A stretch of DNA of 64,000 nt. It comes from Crotophaga sulcirostris (lineage: Eukaryota > Chordata > Aves > Cuculiformes > Crotophagidae). The stretch covers positions 678,972 to 742,971 of the forward strand of contig VYZB01000193.1 in assembly GCA_013397455.1 (NCBI GenBank), read 5' to 3'. Made by a program: the position numbers and the translations under genes. The notes under the pieces are model-generated. The model worked only from the letters and a program-made list of their open reading frames with translations. It made no database searches and had not been told where the DNA came from. Shown here one piece after another: positions 13,613 to 26,242 of the stretch. The first letter of the stretch is position 1; the number at the start of each line of letters is the position of its first letter.

Positions 13613-14277
13613 GAAGCTTTCTAAAGAAAGGAAAACACTCAACACTGGAATTAGAAGCACTCTTTTCTTTTGTCTTCTTTCACCCCATCCTATCCCCTGA
13701 AGCCAGTGATGCAAGAGAATGAAGAGAGTAAGGAAACAGAAAGTCGAGTAAATCTAGTTGCAAGAAATTCTCCAACCACTGAGCAATAAAGTTTCATACT
13801 CTACTAGAGAACCCATTCATTTTAATCCTTCTGGAAAAAGATCTACTTGCAATATTTCACAACCTAAGTACTTCCTGACAAATCTATTAATTGTGTATTC
13901 AAACAAATTATTTGCTGCCTGTGGAGAATTGCTACTGCATTTTTTCTTGTGCCAGACTCCTTGCTCTTTCTTCTCTTTTGAACTCATTATTTTTATTACG
14001 ATAGTCCAATTACCATCACTATTTTTTAATAGTATTCCTTCATCTCACACCACAAATTCCTTGGAGAAAGTTATATGAAAAGATATGACACATAAAGTAA
14101 CAATTGTCCTATCAAATGGGAATAAACGTCTTTCATCACCACACCCTTTTCTTACATTCTCCCATAACTTTAATACTCACTGGCTTTTCTATTGCCTAAT
14201 TTTATCAGAAAGTCTTTAGGTAAATTTTTCTGCAGCTAAGATCACATTGGCATAATCAGCTCCTATATTTTTGTCAG

Positions 14278-14402
14278 GATAGATCTGAATGCAAAATAGT
14301 ATAATTATGATTAACTAGTTTTGTATGTACAAATACATTCCTCCTATATTACATTCCTGTGCAGTTAGTCGTCTCCCATTGACCACCTGATTTAGTTTTT
14401 TA
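14278..14402 (+). repeat. Diverged direct repeat, copy 2
   Basis: Partner of 13485-13612, about 790 bases downstream in the same orientation. The pair could be an old local tandem duplication or two copies of an interspersed repeat that I do not recognise. There is no coding content in either copy. Confidence 0.8.
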
Positions 14403-15996
14403 TTATCTTAGTTTTTTCTTTGAACTAGTGATTTGCAAAAAGATACATCTGATTCTAGAGGACTGTGGGCTAATCAGTTCATTTTAATCAACAGGAACTG
14501 ATGTATAGGGACACCCATAGCTATCAGGACACTCAGCGTGACAGAGCTGATCCATAACAAACAGGAGCAGCAGCAATCAGACTTCGGCAAATAGAAGGGC
14601 AAATTTAAAATCATTGAACAAGAGAGAAAGAGAAGTAAATACTACAGTTTGCAAGCTTGATTGGCTCTTTCATACTTCTCCAGAAAGTACAGCATGAAAT
14701 AAGGTTATATATGACTATACTATACCGTACAGAATCTCTCTTACTTCGAATGATATATTATTGCTATAAATTGTTAATTTAGCAATATGTTATCACTCTC
14801 TCAGTCAGAGACAGGAGAACGTGACCTAGGTGAACCGAATTTCCTGACCCATTCTCAGGAAGAAATATTTTAGCACTTTTCAAGTCCAAAGTAGTAGCAG
14901 CAGTCTGAATAAGACAAACGATGGAGCTGTACAGTACCTTTTTGCTTCATATGTACTTCTTGTATGTTCAGGAATGATATTACAGAGATGTATTATTCTT
15001 TCTTTCTTTATTGCAGTTTAGACACTACAGATACTATCTACTTGCCCTTATTTTTCTATGAGATATTTTTCAGCTTAGTTTCTGTAAAACTCAACTTGCA
15101 CTATTTTTTAAATATGACTTGACTTTTCTTTTTAAATGCAACCGATTACAGTTACATGTCTGTGTTAAGGTAGCATTCTTTTCACACTCTCACCACCTAC
15201 CTTTCCAGGGGTGCATCAGAATCTAAACGATGCATAAGGAGTATTGAGAAAGTCAGGGATTGGCACCAGTGTTTTTTCTTTGTATCATCCTAGCCAATTC
15301 ATGCCTCGGGGTCCTTTTGAATCAGGGTAACAATACATGACTCACCACGTCTAAGATGTTTGCTGAAAGCTGATGGCAAGTATGAGTAAAGTAATACAAG
15401 GCACTGATGAAATGTGTTTGGGTAACATTGTGGGCAGTTACATCCAAACACATTCAAGAAAGGCAATTGAAATTGACATAGAGTAGAGAAAATATTCCAG
15501 GAATAGTCAAAGCATTGGAGTCTACTTCACCAGAGGAGCATAAAGAGCCTTCTTCAACTGCACAGGTTAGCGAAAGGAAGGCTTAGATGGCTCCCACAGT
15601 TGAAAAAAGAAAGAGGGGGAAGGGGAAGAAAAAGTTGCTTAAATATTAAGGAAGGGAAATTGTATCTCTGTAACAAGACTGAAGGTATCTAGCACATTTA
15701 ATTTCCCTTTCATCTGTGCTGCCACCATTTCTGGCCCTCCAAGTTAACAAATAAGCCATTAATATCAGCAAGACCAATCCTCCAAAAGTCTATCAGACTC
15801 AAAAGCATTCTGGTGTATTTTTCTCCCTCCTGTGCATCTACATGTGACATCATTTCAACATGTATTTGTGTACTTCCTAGCAATCCTGATCTAATCAGTC
15901 ATAGCTATTCTTTCTCCTCATCCCTTCCCTCGTACCTCCATGCCAAGGACGGGTAAGGCAGAGCAGACAAGGGCTCAATGTGTCTGGGCTCCAGGA

Positions 15997-16018
15997 GGGG
16001 TGGGAGGGGTTTGAAGGG
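15997..16018 (+). other. G-quadruplex candidate
   Basis: Four G-runs (GGGG, GGG, GGGG, GGG) are separated by loops of 1, 1 and 6 bases, which fits the standard G3+N1-7 pattern. It sits in a locally GC-richer patch (about 15950-16030) with no gene nearby in the window. Confidence 0.7.
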
Positions 16019-18360
16019 CAGCTGACTGGGAGAGCATCTGAGTTGGATTTACAAGCATTATGGAGAAGTTACACATGGGGACCAGCCACAATATCTATGG
16101 AGAGGCCATTGTCATTTTGGTAGGCATGACAGATGCTACCAAGAGATCTCAAGAAAGTGAAGTATTTTGGTTTATCAGCCAGGATCTGGTGAGTTAGTAG
16201 AATAACTTAACTAGAATAACAAAAGTGAGAGCTTGTATGGAGTTTAATGCTTAATTTTACTGCTGATTCCATGGTGAGATACAAGGGTCACCAGCTGAAT
16301 ACTACCTAAAAGACTGTTTAGTAAGATCCTGTTAATGATTCCCCTCTACCAAAAGAAGTAGAAAACATTACTTCATTGAATAGCTACATCTCCCCCTCCA
16401 CTGCGGTCTTCCCAGTATGCATTTCTTTCCACAACCACTGCATCAGTATTAGAGAACAAACTTAGTGGCAACCGAAACTGTTAACCAGCTGAAAGCAGGA
16501 AATGTCAGTTGCAGCTATTACTTATAAGTACCTATTGACACTGCTGTTGATCGTCATGTGAAGGCTGTGGCTGCTTCCAATTAAAATCACTGCCCATCCC
16601 AATTCACCAGGAAAAGTTTTTTCTAAGAGCAGACGACACATGAACTTCTGGTATTGAAGGATGAAGTTTGAATCTGCATTTCTAGACTCCATAGAAGCAG
16701 TCTAATATTGAAAAATGTAGTTATGTGAAGCTTCAACTGGAGTCAGGCATTTATGAAAAACATGTTCTGCAACCTGCTCATAGTATTTTAGCCTTAAATC
16801 TTCCTTGTATTTTTTGAAGAGCAGAATACAGAAATGTAAATAGCATTAAATGACAAGAACCTTTCTTCCTCAGGGTCAGAACCATTTTCACCTGAAGCCA
16901 ATTGCCACATTTCCATATTCATCAAGACAAAAAAGGCTTTTCAGTCCATAAAGGGGACATTTGAGGCAAACATATAGGTAAATGTTGTATTTTGCTTAGA
17001 GTTGAAAGCATTGGAAGAAAAAGGTTGGGTTTTGTTTCATGCAAACCTTGCAGGGGGGAATAATCAAAATATTTAAGAGAGGTTCTTCTGATAATGCTTT
17101 ATAAAATTCAGAGCTAACCATGAGGTAACTTCTTAGTTTCTATGAAAGAAAGAAAGCCAGCACAGCTTTAAATTCAACAGTCTACCCACCACCTAACTCA
17201 AACCAGGCAGAGTGGGAAAAATAATTGCCTTATAATGTCGGTACATACTGGACGTACATATCCTGGAATCCACGATAGCAGATCTGTGCGACAGTGATGG
17301 GAAAAAAATGTTTTAACACATTGGTTGAAATGGCAACAAGCAAGAGCTATGCACAGAGAAAGGAAGACTGTGGACGTGAAAATGAATGCCAATATCTGTC
17401 CTCCATAAAATGTTTTTTTCTCAAGAAGAACAACTCAAGAACTAAAAATTTCACAGGTGATTTAATGACACTTCTTCAGGATCCATCTAGAGAAAGCACA
17501 GAATCTACAGACCATACATAGAGAAAACACACAAGACAGGGGAAAAGTTCAGAAACCTTGCATTAGCTTCTCCTTCCCATTTCATGAAAACATAGTCTCG
17601 ATCCCTGCTTTCATGTGTTCAGTCCCACAGTTCAACCCTGCTTAAACTAAGGCACCTAATGCTGATCAATTAGTCCAAAAGGAAAAAAAGAAATGGAAAG
17701 AAAAAAAAAAGAAACAAAGTAACTGAAAATATATGCTGAATAAATCTAGGAAAAGGTGATTTTTTAACAAAGCAGTATTTCATTATAACAGAATTATAGC
17801 TCAATAAAGGGAAAAACTGAGAAAAAAAAATGCCATAAGGCTGTTTGGATGCTCTTAATGGAAGAAATGTGTTCCTCTACTAACATAAAAACTTGGGCTG
17901 AAATATTAGGATGTTCTTCCATACTGGCTCTAGGAGGTTTTATTCAGAATACAAAGAAATATAGAAGAAACACCCAACAAAAATCAACAGATAGCGCATA
18001 CCCTGTATATAACTTCCAAACATTCAGAGGAGGACAATGCAAACAAAAAAAAAAAAAGAGAGAAAAACTCTAAGACAAAAGCTATGACAAGCTAGTAAAT
18101 AATTCAGCTAAAGAAGTTATCCCAATCAAATACGTAAGCCTACTTCTCCCAAATACCTCCCATCTTTTTCCATACTACCAGTTCAGTTAGTTCACCGTTG
18201 CACTGAAATAAAAGTCTACAGTAACACTACCCCTGTCATTTCAGCTGTCTAGCTGAACACAGAGGCTCTTAGGTCAACAGCTTCTTGCCACAGTCAAAAG
18301 CACATGGAGAGCTTCTTGACAAGCAAGCAGCTCTAGACAGAACCTTGTTCATTCCCTTGT

Positions 18361-18378
18361 CTGGGCGCCATCTAGCTG
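18361..18378 (-). promoter_or_regulatory. CTCF-like binding motif
   Basis: Read on the minus strand, the site is CAGCTAGATGGCGCCCAG. This is close to the vertebrate CTCF core as generally known (CCACTAGATGGCGC type), including the AGATGGCGC centre. CTCF organises chromatin loops and insulators. The match is by eye only; occupancy and conservation are unknown. CpG within the core makes chance occurrence less likely in this CpG-poor window. Confidence 0.5.
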
Positions 18379-18666
18379 AGAAGATCTAGAATATCCCAGG
18401 TCCTAATCTGAGGGACTCGCATCCGACATCTTCTAATTCTGCACTGGAGTAAGTGTGCACCTGCTTTCTGTGGAAGGAAAAGCTAGATGTAGTCCAGATA
18501 TGAAATTCAACAAATGTCCAAGAAACTCCAGAAACAACTGGAGGATCAGAACTCAAGTATTACAATAGCGTCCACTGTCAATTAAGTGTACAACCAGCCA
18601 GAGATCAGTCAAATTTCAGCCCTCATTTTGAAGGCTGAGTACTAATGATATGCAAAATTAAATATT

Positions 18667-18752
18667 TCTTTTTTTTTTGTTTGGGGTGGGGTTTTTTGTT
18701 GTTATTATTTGGATTTTGGTAGTTTGGTGATTTGTTGATTTGTTTTTTTTTT
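18667..18752 (+). repeat. T/G-rich low-complexity tract
   Basis: The plus strand here is almost entirely T and G with long T runs and ggggtgggg, so the complement is A/C-rich. It looks like simple sequence or the remains of an old A-rich tail; no element is recognisable beside it. Confidence 0.75.
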
Positions 18753-21700
18753 CACTAGAGCCTACTGCACAACTGTCAGCTTTCTGGATTCAAGTAGATA
18801 ACTTGAAAATGCCGGTATTTTTTTCACAATATTTTCATAAGAATCTAAAGATATGAATGGCTGTATAAGCTAAGACCACAATTCCGTTTGTCTTGTTGTG
18901 CTCCCAATGACAATGGGATGGAAAAAATATTTAGGAAGGACAGAAGTAACAGAGCATGCATACACTGATCTCATTCCTGATACATCAATCCCACTTCTTA
19001 CAAGCAGAGGCAAGGGGGCTTCCTAAGGTGGAGCCTGAATTCAAAGCACTGCATTTCACAGCTAGGAATGAACTAACACTGCTACCCTTCTGGAAATGTA
19101 GTTACTTTAAGCAGAGTTCATAACATTAGTCTGCCAAAAAGATCCAGTCCACGATCTCTGGGCACTCCCTGTATTTCATGGAGATAAATGGGTATCCCAA
19201 AAACTGATCCTTTTCTGTGGCCCCTGTTCTAAGAACATGGCTGTAACAGTCACTTTGCAGCACAGATACACGTGCGTAAGGTATGTCCTGCTGTAACAGA
19301 TGAAATAATTTTCACTTCAATAGCAAAGAAAAGATATCTGGGAAGTGTTAGCACATTTACATAAATCTATGCCCGTTCAGATGTTGTATAAAATATTTTC
19401 AGTTTCAGCAGAAAGCTAGATCTTTTTTATTTTTTGTACAAAAGAGCGGGGCTTTTGCTACAAGTTTCAGTGTTTAATTAAGTTTATTTTTTACTGGAAA
19501 ATTTTGCCATTCAAATTTCCAGTCAGATCTGCTTACTATCTAAAATAACATATGCTACAAATGATGTGCTACTGGGATGTGTAAGGTGATTCTGGTGATT
19601 GCTTTACCACATAGGACTGATATTGATGCTGTTTTGTGGGGAAAACCTAAACAGTCAGCTGCAGGTTTATAACCACAAAGGAATATGCACAGTGAAACGT
19701 ATTATCCAGGACACACTCATAAGGACTAGCCAGAGATTAAAAAAATCTTAAGAACCATGACTAAGGTAAAAAAATGACAGCAGGAGTAAATGTAGACTCC
19801 AGATGTCTAGTGCACTTGGAATAGCCTAGTCCTGCCCCCAAAAGAACAGGCAGAAGCACTGTAACTTGGGATGAATACCTAAAGGGAGGAGAAAATAAGG
19901 TGTCTGTAGAGACTACAATGAGTATTTTCAGCTGAGACACTCAATGTTGCTTGTGTTCACTTCTAACATAAGAACTTAACAATTTACAAATCCAAGTTAC
20001 CCATGCAATATGAGGGAGGTCCACATACAGGACCACAACTGTCCAACAAGATGCTGTAAGTATTGTTTACCTTTACCATGTGATGAATTCCCAGATAGAC
20101 TCCCTGTGACCTGAAGCACCCTCATACTTCATGCGAAAAAAAAGCTTTCTTGATATTTTATTCTGTACAAGAAAGAAAACACCTTACCCTCCGACAAGTA
20201 GCAGTGTACAAATGCTGTAGAGAAAAATCAGGCAAAATCAAATTCCAAACACCCAACTGCGATTGCCTTTGTATGAATATTCAAAGTGTTAATCATAGGA
20301 ATGTCATGCCATTAGCTGAGCTTGCCTTATAATCTCTTCTCCAGGGTTTTTTTTTTTTGGTATTTCTACCTGCCTTTTCCAGCAGCACTGCACATATTGC
20401 TAAAGGACATTTATTATCTAAAGGAGACAAAGGAAAACTCTGTAAAACAGTGAAGAACTCACTGACAGTCAGCCTTTTCACCCATTTCAATGTTCCTCCC
20501 CTTGTAAGCGCCCAAGCATTTCCATTCTCTCCACATATTTACACTATTTCAGTACTCCTCCCTCCCTGTGTTCAAGTGATACAATTTCTTTCCCTGACAA
20601 CTTAATTTTTAGCACTCTGGGAAGAGCAGTCTGAAAATATAAAGCCACTTAAGCAGATTCAGAACATTTACTAAGCAGCTGACAGGTGTTTTTTTATCCA
20701 AAGGAAAAGAAGCATGGATGAACCGTGAAATATTCATTAATTCTTAGCGTATACTACATTAGATACAATCAAAAATTTTTAATGCAAATTGGAAATCACT
20801 GAATAGTGTCTTGTTGCTGTACAACGACCCTCAGCATTTCCATGAGAACTAAATTGCAATGCACTGCCTCATACTGCAGTATCTTCCCTGCATGGACTAT
20901 ACAGGTCCTCATTCCTAATAATATGTCTAAAAGAAGCTATGTCTGTCTCAGAATAGTCTATGTATCAGTAACAAATTCCAAAGTTCCCAGTCATAATTTA
21001 GTCATGTTTCTGGCCTGCTGTAGAGCAAGCACATTTTATATAACCATTCAAATATTACACTAAGAAAACACCTGAGAGAAATTAATATACATAAATCATA
21101 TCCTAGCAGATTAGGTTTTGCAAGATCAAGACCATTTTTCTTGCAGGAACTTCCTACAAATTATCATACTGCAGTATGTTTGAACAGGTCAGTCTTTGCC
21201 AGGCAGGATATCCCCAAACAGGTCCCCATGCAGGGGAGCTCACACAAAGGCTTTATTAGAAATATGTAGTGTGTTTACCAGAAGGTGTAATAAGCAGTGG
21301 TTGCCAACAGAAAAGAGAACAGTAAGAATGAAAAATGAGGAGGCTATCTAATTTTGGCTTAAATCTCAACCAATGAGTAAATATATTACCTGGCTCCCTG
21401 CTTTTAGCAGACAAAACACTGTTTTCTATGAGATTGAGATACTGAGTGAAAGAATTTAGGCTGGAATATAATTGGAATGAAAAAGCGAAGCACAAATGGC
21501 ACACAGATTCTTTATCTGATTTTACAAAATCAACAATAATTTTGCAGGAAACAGTCATTGATTAAACTAGTCAATCACTGGCATCAAGTTTGCTTGTGCC
21601 TGAAATTTTTACTATGGTTTGTATTGCCTTTTCATTGTTCTATAGGTGTATTTAGTTAAGCTTATTATCTGAAGGACAAGTCTGATAATTTCTGCTAGAA

Positions 21701-23895
21701 AGTGAAACTCATGTCCATGCATGAAGGTAGTAGAAGGCTTCTGAACCTTTCTCTTCAGCTTCTTAGATCAATGACTTAAGCAAGGCTTAAGCTGAGCTGT
21801 GACTTCCTGTCACTCCTTTGCCTAAGTGTTAACTTTATCAAAATGTTATGGTCTTGATCACTATCCACACACATCCGCCCTATTAAGTAAGCCGACTAAA
21901 AAAACTATAATTCCAGAAATTATTTTTTCCTGTCCTGGTTTATAATGATCCATACTGTGTCTACCTTTCTGCAATAGGAAGCTGAAGATATTTTATAATG
22001 AAGTTAAAAATATGTTATTACATCAGCTTGGAAATTCTAGAGGATCACAAAATATATTCTATTTTTTTAAAGGCAGATCATAAAACAATGTAAATTGGCA
22101 TTGCTGTACAGGCAGAGGATATGTCTTCCAGTACACAGGTTTGTTTGGCTGTTCACCAAGTTTGAATGCATTTATTTTGCACATCCATAAATCATGTGAT
22201 AACCAATCTTCAATCAGTAGTAATGCTGTGTCCACAAGAAAGTGATTTGTAAGACTCTTAAATAAACATTGATACAGTCTCTGAATTATTTTGTATAGAC
22301 TTCCCAAAACTTACATAGTACATGCATTCTCCTAACAAACACTGCCTGCCCATAACCCATGAATCTTAACAATTAATTTCACTGTAACTAAATGAACTGG
22401 AGTACTATGACTACAACCTGGACTCGCTCAACAGCAATATCAATCCACTAGGGGAAATCTATGATGTAGACTTAGCACTGTTTCAGGTTTGAATCATATC
22501 AGTTCAATATACTTTGCTCCAAAATTCTTCAGCAACACAAATTGCTGCTAGCATTGAAGAAATATTCCAAATACATAAAATGCAGTTTCTCCTTCTCAGA
22601 AACGCAAACTACTGTAGGCATAGTTATCTTGCCCTTTGCCCCCTAGAAAGTCTTTTCATAGAAAGCAAAATGAAGTACTAGATCAAGGCGCTAGTGTCCA
22701 AAAAGCTCAGTGACGTGGCCGCATCAAGTCTGGAAAAAAAATCATAAGATGAAAGCACAGGGTAATGATTCAGTTCATATTTATCCAACTGGAGGATAAC
22801 CCTGATCTAGATAGAAGGCAAAACTTGGCATCTTGAATCTTAACTGCAGCCCTCCAGTGCAAGCTTGTCTTAATGATGCCCTTTCCCACAGCAGCAATGT
22901 GCATTTTATAAAGTTGGTTAAGGTAAAAGAAGCCTACTCTAACATATACTTTTATCTTCAGTTGAGACATTTAAAAGGACATTTTCTGCAGTGTTTAATA
23001 AGAATTGGGTTCCCACTGCAGCTCTTGCCTCAGCTGGAGCCCTTTCTGAGATCACTTACATGACTTTTGAGCTCCTCCTGAACACTCGTTTTCACAGAAT
23101 GCTTAAAAATGTCATTATTCTGTAGACATCTACTGCTCTGTTAAATCTGATATTGATCCATGGGTTTAGATATTTTTTGGATACAGGAAGCAAGCAGAAA
23201 CTGGGAGAAAACTGTACTCAGTTTAACTGCCTACAGAAACCAAGAAAAGAGGCCAAACCCAAAACCTAATGAAAAATAAACTGCTACTCTGTACAGATTT
23301 AAGAACAAAAAGGAAGTAATTCCATCTTACATTGCAGAAATTTTTGTGATAATATGTTCAGATATCCAAGAATGTGACACAAGTAGAGATGAGAAGAGAA
23401 TTGTACTGAAGAAGTGGACAGATGAAAAGAATTTATAATAGCCAGAGCATGAGGAAACAAAAAATAGAATTATTAAAGAGACTGATTTAACTTAAATTAA
23501 CCTCAGTCATAAAAGTCATGCTCAGAGCCGATGTGTGTATATATCTGAATATGTACTGCATACTTCAAATAAATGTTAATTCAACATACAATCAGTTTAT
23601 ACAAAATAAAAGAAAAATAAAACTGCTTAACAGATTTTCATCCCTATACTATAAATGGAGCAACAATTGTAAGAGTAGAAAGCCCTCCCAGAATTTGCCT
23701 ACAGTTGTAGCTGTAGAAGACAGGACAATAGCAAGGCACATTTATAGGGCTAAAGCAGCAATGCACACTCTCTCTGGAAGAGATTTAGGCTGAAGACATA
23801 AGAATCATAGAATCAACTGGTTGGAAAAGACCTCTGAGGTCATCGAGTCCAGCTGTACCTGTCCACTTACTATACCACGTCCCTGAGGAATTCAT

Positions 23896-24414
23896 CTACC
23901 CATCTTTTAAACACCTCCAGGGATGGTGACTCAACCACCTCCCTGGGCAGCTGTTCCAGTTCCTGACCACCTTTTCAGTAAAGAAATTTCTCCTAATGTC
24001 TAGTCTGAAACCCTCCTGGTGCAACTTGCAACCGTTTCCTCGTGTCCTATCGTTTGTCACTTGGGAGAAGGGACAAACATTCACCTCTCTACAACCTCCT
24101 TTCAGGCAGTTGTAGACAGTGATGAGGTCTCCCCTCAGCCTCCTCTGCTCTAGGCTAAACAGCCCCAGTTCCCTCATTCGCTCCTCATAAGACTTGTTCT
24201 CCAGTCCCTTCACCAGCCTTGTCACTCTTCTCTGGATGTTCTCCAGCACCTCAGTGTCCTTCTTGTAGTGAGGGGCCCAGAACTGCACACAACACTCGAG
24301 GTGCGGCCTCACCAGTGCTGAGTACAGGGGCACAGTCACTTCCTTACTCCTGCTGGCCACACTGTTTCTGATACAGGCCAAGATGCCCTTGGCCTTCTGA
24401 GCCCCTTGCACCAC
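23896..24414 (-). pseudogene. CR1 ORF2 C-terminal fragment
   Basis: This 172-codon segment continues the same element in a different frame from the reverse transcriptase core, so a frameshift lies at about 24415-24465. It contains [17 protein letters not shown] near the start, [19 protein letters not shown] near residues 31-49, and [15 protein letters not shown] near residues 86-100. The final residues drift from the usual [15 protein letters not shown] ending ([16 protein letters not shown]), which suggests another frameshift near the end. Confidence 0.9.
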
Positions 24415-24464
24415 ACCGCTCGCTCATTCACCGCGATGTCTCCAAACACATCGAGATGTTCCTC

Positions 24465-25118
24465 TCAGAGACAGAGCTTTCCAGACACTCTCCTAAGTCT
24501 GTAACGCTGCCTGGGGTTGTTGTGTCCCAAGCGCAGGACTTGGCACTTGGTCCTGTTGAACCTCATCCTGTTGGTCTCAGCCCATCGATCCAGACTGTCC
24601 AGATCCCTCTGCAGCGCCTCCCTTCCTTCAAGCAGATCAACACCACCACTCAGCTTAGTGTCATCCACAAACTTATTAAAGGTGCGCTCAATGCCCACGT
24701 CCAGATCTTTGATAAAGATTTTGAACAGAACTGGACCCAGCACTGAGCCCTGGGGAACACCACTCGTCACTGGCCTCCAACTGGATTTAACTCCATTTAC
24801 CACCACTCTTTGGGCCCGACCATTCAGCCAGTTTTTTACCGAACAGAGGGGGTGCCTGTCCAGGCTGATGGCAGCCAGTTTCTCAAACTCAACACTGTGA
24901 GAAACGGTGTCAGAGGCTTTACTAAAGTCCAAGTATACCACATCCACAGCCTTTCCCTCATTCAGTAAACAAGTAACCTTGTCATAGAAGGAGATCAAGC
25001 TGGTCTGACAGGATCTGCCTTTCCTAAACTCTTGTTGACTGGGCCTGAACCCCTGGGTATCCTGCATGCGCTGTGTGATAAAACTCAAGATGATCTGCTC
25101 CATGACCTTTCCTGGCAC
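24465..25118 (-). pseudogene. CR1 reverse transcriptase core fragment
   Basis: This 217-codon segment carries most of the palm of the CR1 reverse transcriptase. Visible motifs are [20 protein letters not shown] (about residues 45-64), which includes the motif A aspartate, then [14 protein letters not shown] (about 119-132) and FVDD (about 150-153), the motif C catalytic pair, where CR1 usually has FADD. Motif A has Ser where Phe is usual (KASDTV). The family uses this enzyme for target-primed reverse transcription of its own RNA at a nicked chromosomal site. The copy is dead because it lacks the endonuclease and is broken on both sides. Confidence 0.93.
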
Positions 25119-25172
25119 TGAGGTTAGACTGTCAAGCCTGTAACTCCCTGGATCCTCCCATCAACTTTTCTT

Positions 25173-25499
25173 TTAAACGGATGTAACATTTGCCAGTCTC
25201 CAATCAAGCGGCACTTCCGCAGTCAGCCAGGACTGCTGGAAGATGAGGAGAAGTGGTTTGGTGATGACCTCTGACAGCTCCCTTAATACCCTTGGGTGGA
25301 TCCCATCTGGCCCCATAGACTTGTGTGTGTCTAACTGGCTGAGCAGGTCTCTAAACAAATCCTCTTGGATCGTTAGAGCTTCAGTCTCCCTGTCTTCTGG
25401 CTCAGGAGGCTGAGTATCCAGAGAACACCTTACCTTATTATTAAATACCAAGGCAAAGAAGGTATTAAGTACCTCTGCCTTATCCTCATCCCTCATCAC
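25173..25499 (-). pseudogene. CR1 ORF2 fragment, N-terminal side of reverse transcriptase
   Basis: This 108-codon open segment encodes the part of CR1 ORF2 leading into the reverse transcriptase. Near residues 57-70 it reads LDTHKSMGPDGIHPRVL, the conserved KSMGPDGIHP block of CR1 and related LINE fingers domains. The segment SWLTAEVPLDWRLANV follows near residues 90-105. It ends at a TAA where an intact copy would continue, with a TGA a few codons later. The next open segment (24465-25118) is in the same frame, so point mutations rather than a frameshift separate them. The Met at the start is internal. Confidence 0.9.
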
Positions 25500-25684
25500 T
25501 ATACTGTTCCCCCTGCATTCGGTAAAGGAGGGAGATTCTCCTTGGTACTCCTGTTGTTGTTAATGTATTTGAAGAAACATTTTTTGTTATCTTTAACCAA
25601 ATTGGCTAGTTGGAGTTCTAGTTGGGCTTTAGCGCTTCTGATTTTCTCTCTACTTAATCTCACCTCACCCTTGTAGTCCTTCTA

Positions 25685-26242
25685 GGACACCTATCCCCTC
25701 TACTCTGCAGTGATGAGGCCTCACACTGAGTACCGTGTACAGTTTTTGGCACCACAATATAGAAAGGACATAAAACTGCTGGTCAGTGTCCAGAGGAGAC
25801 CACAGAGCTGGCGAAAGGTCTAGAAGGGAAGTCGTATGAGGAGTGGCTGAAGGCACTTTGTCTGTTCAGCCCAGAGAAAAGGAGGCTGAGAGGGGATCTC
25901 ATAGCCGTTTACTGCCTTCTCACAAGGGAAGGAGGAGAAACAGGTGCTGATCTCTTCTCTGTGGTGAACTATGAGAGGACTAGAGGTTATGGCAGGAAGA
26001 TGTGTCAGGGCAGGTTTAGACTGGATATTGGGATGAGATTCTTCACCCAGCAGGTGTTGGAGCACTGCCAAGGCTCCCCAGGGAAGCAGTCATGACACCA
26101 ATTCTACCAGTATTAAAGAAGCATTTGGACAATGCCCTCAGTCACATGATGTGAATGTTGGGAGTGTCCTATGTAGGGGTAGGAGTTGGACTTGATGAGC
26201 CTTTTGGGTCCCTTCCAACTCAGGTAATTCTGTGATTCTATA
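25685..26242 (+). mobile_element. CR1 LINE, plus-strand copy with 3' end
   Basis: This plus-strand CR1 begins abruptly at the 5' edge of the neighbouring minus-strand CR1. It covers the ORF2 C-terminal region (a gtgatgaggcctcacactgag start and a ggaggctgagaggggatctc block) and the 3' UTR. It ends with gggtcccttccaactcaggt and attctgtgattctat, the terminal repeat of CR1. The 3' UTR resembles the chicken CR1-C type, from memory of that family. ORF2 is full of stops and frameshifts, so the copy is older than the 23.8-25.7 kb element. Confidence 0.92.

Larger units (their letters stand above)
6763..23800. other. Gene-free AT-rich stretch
   Basis: About 17 kb with no recognisable gene, CR1 copy or RNA gene. 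The longest open frame (7540-7932, plus, 130 codons) has no family motif. Small features inside it are listed separately: a GATAA triplet, a degenerate tandem repeat, a diverged direct duplication, a G-quadruplex candidate, a CTCF-like site and a T/G-rich tract. The rest is unremarkable by eye. Confidence 0.7.
23801..25684 (-). mobile_element. CR1 LINE, longest copy in the window
   Basis: This minus-strand CR1 of about 1.9 kb has its 3' end at 23801, where agaatcatagaatca is followed by a tail reading ggttggaaaagacctctgag. It covers the ORF2 C-terminal region, much of the reverse transcriptase, and the segment just upstream. It is 5'-truncated at about 25684, so the endonuclease and ORF1 are absent. 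Reading frames are interrupted by in-frame stops near 25165-25175 and a frameshift between 24414 and 24465. Its GC content is well above the surrounding DNA. The 5' edge abuts a plus-strand CR1. Confidence 0.95.

Noticed and set aside
13758..14078. 106-codon plus-strand open frame
   Set aside because: Lies between the two direct repeat copies, has no family motif, and its Ser/Phe/Ile-rich composition is what T-rich sequence gives.
24456..24900. Two overlapping plus-strand open frames (96 and 127 codons)
   Set aside because: They are antisense shadows of the minus-strand CR1 reverse transcriptase, which is GC-rich and therefore open on both strands.
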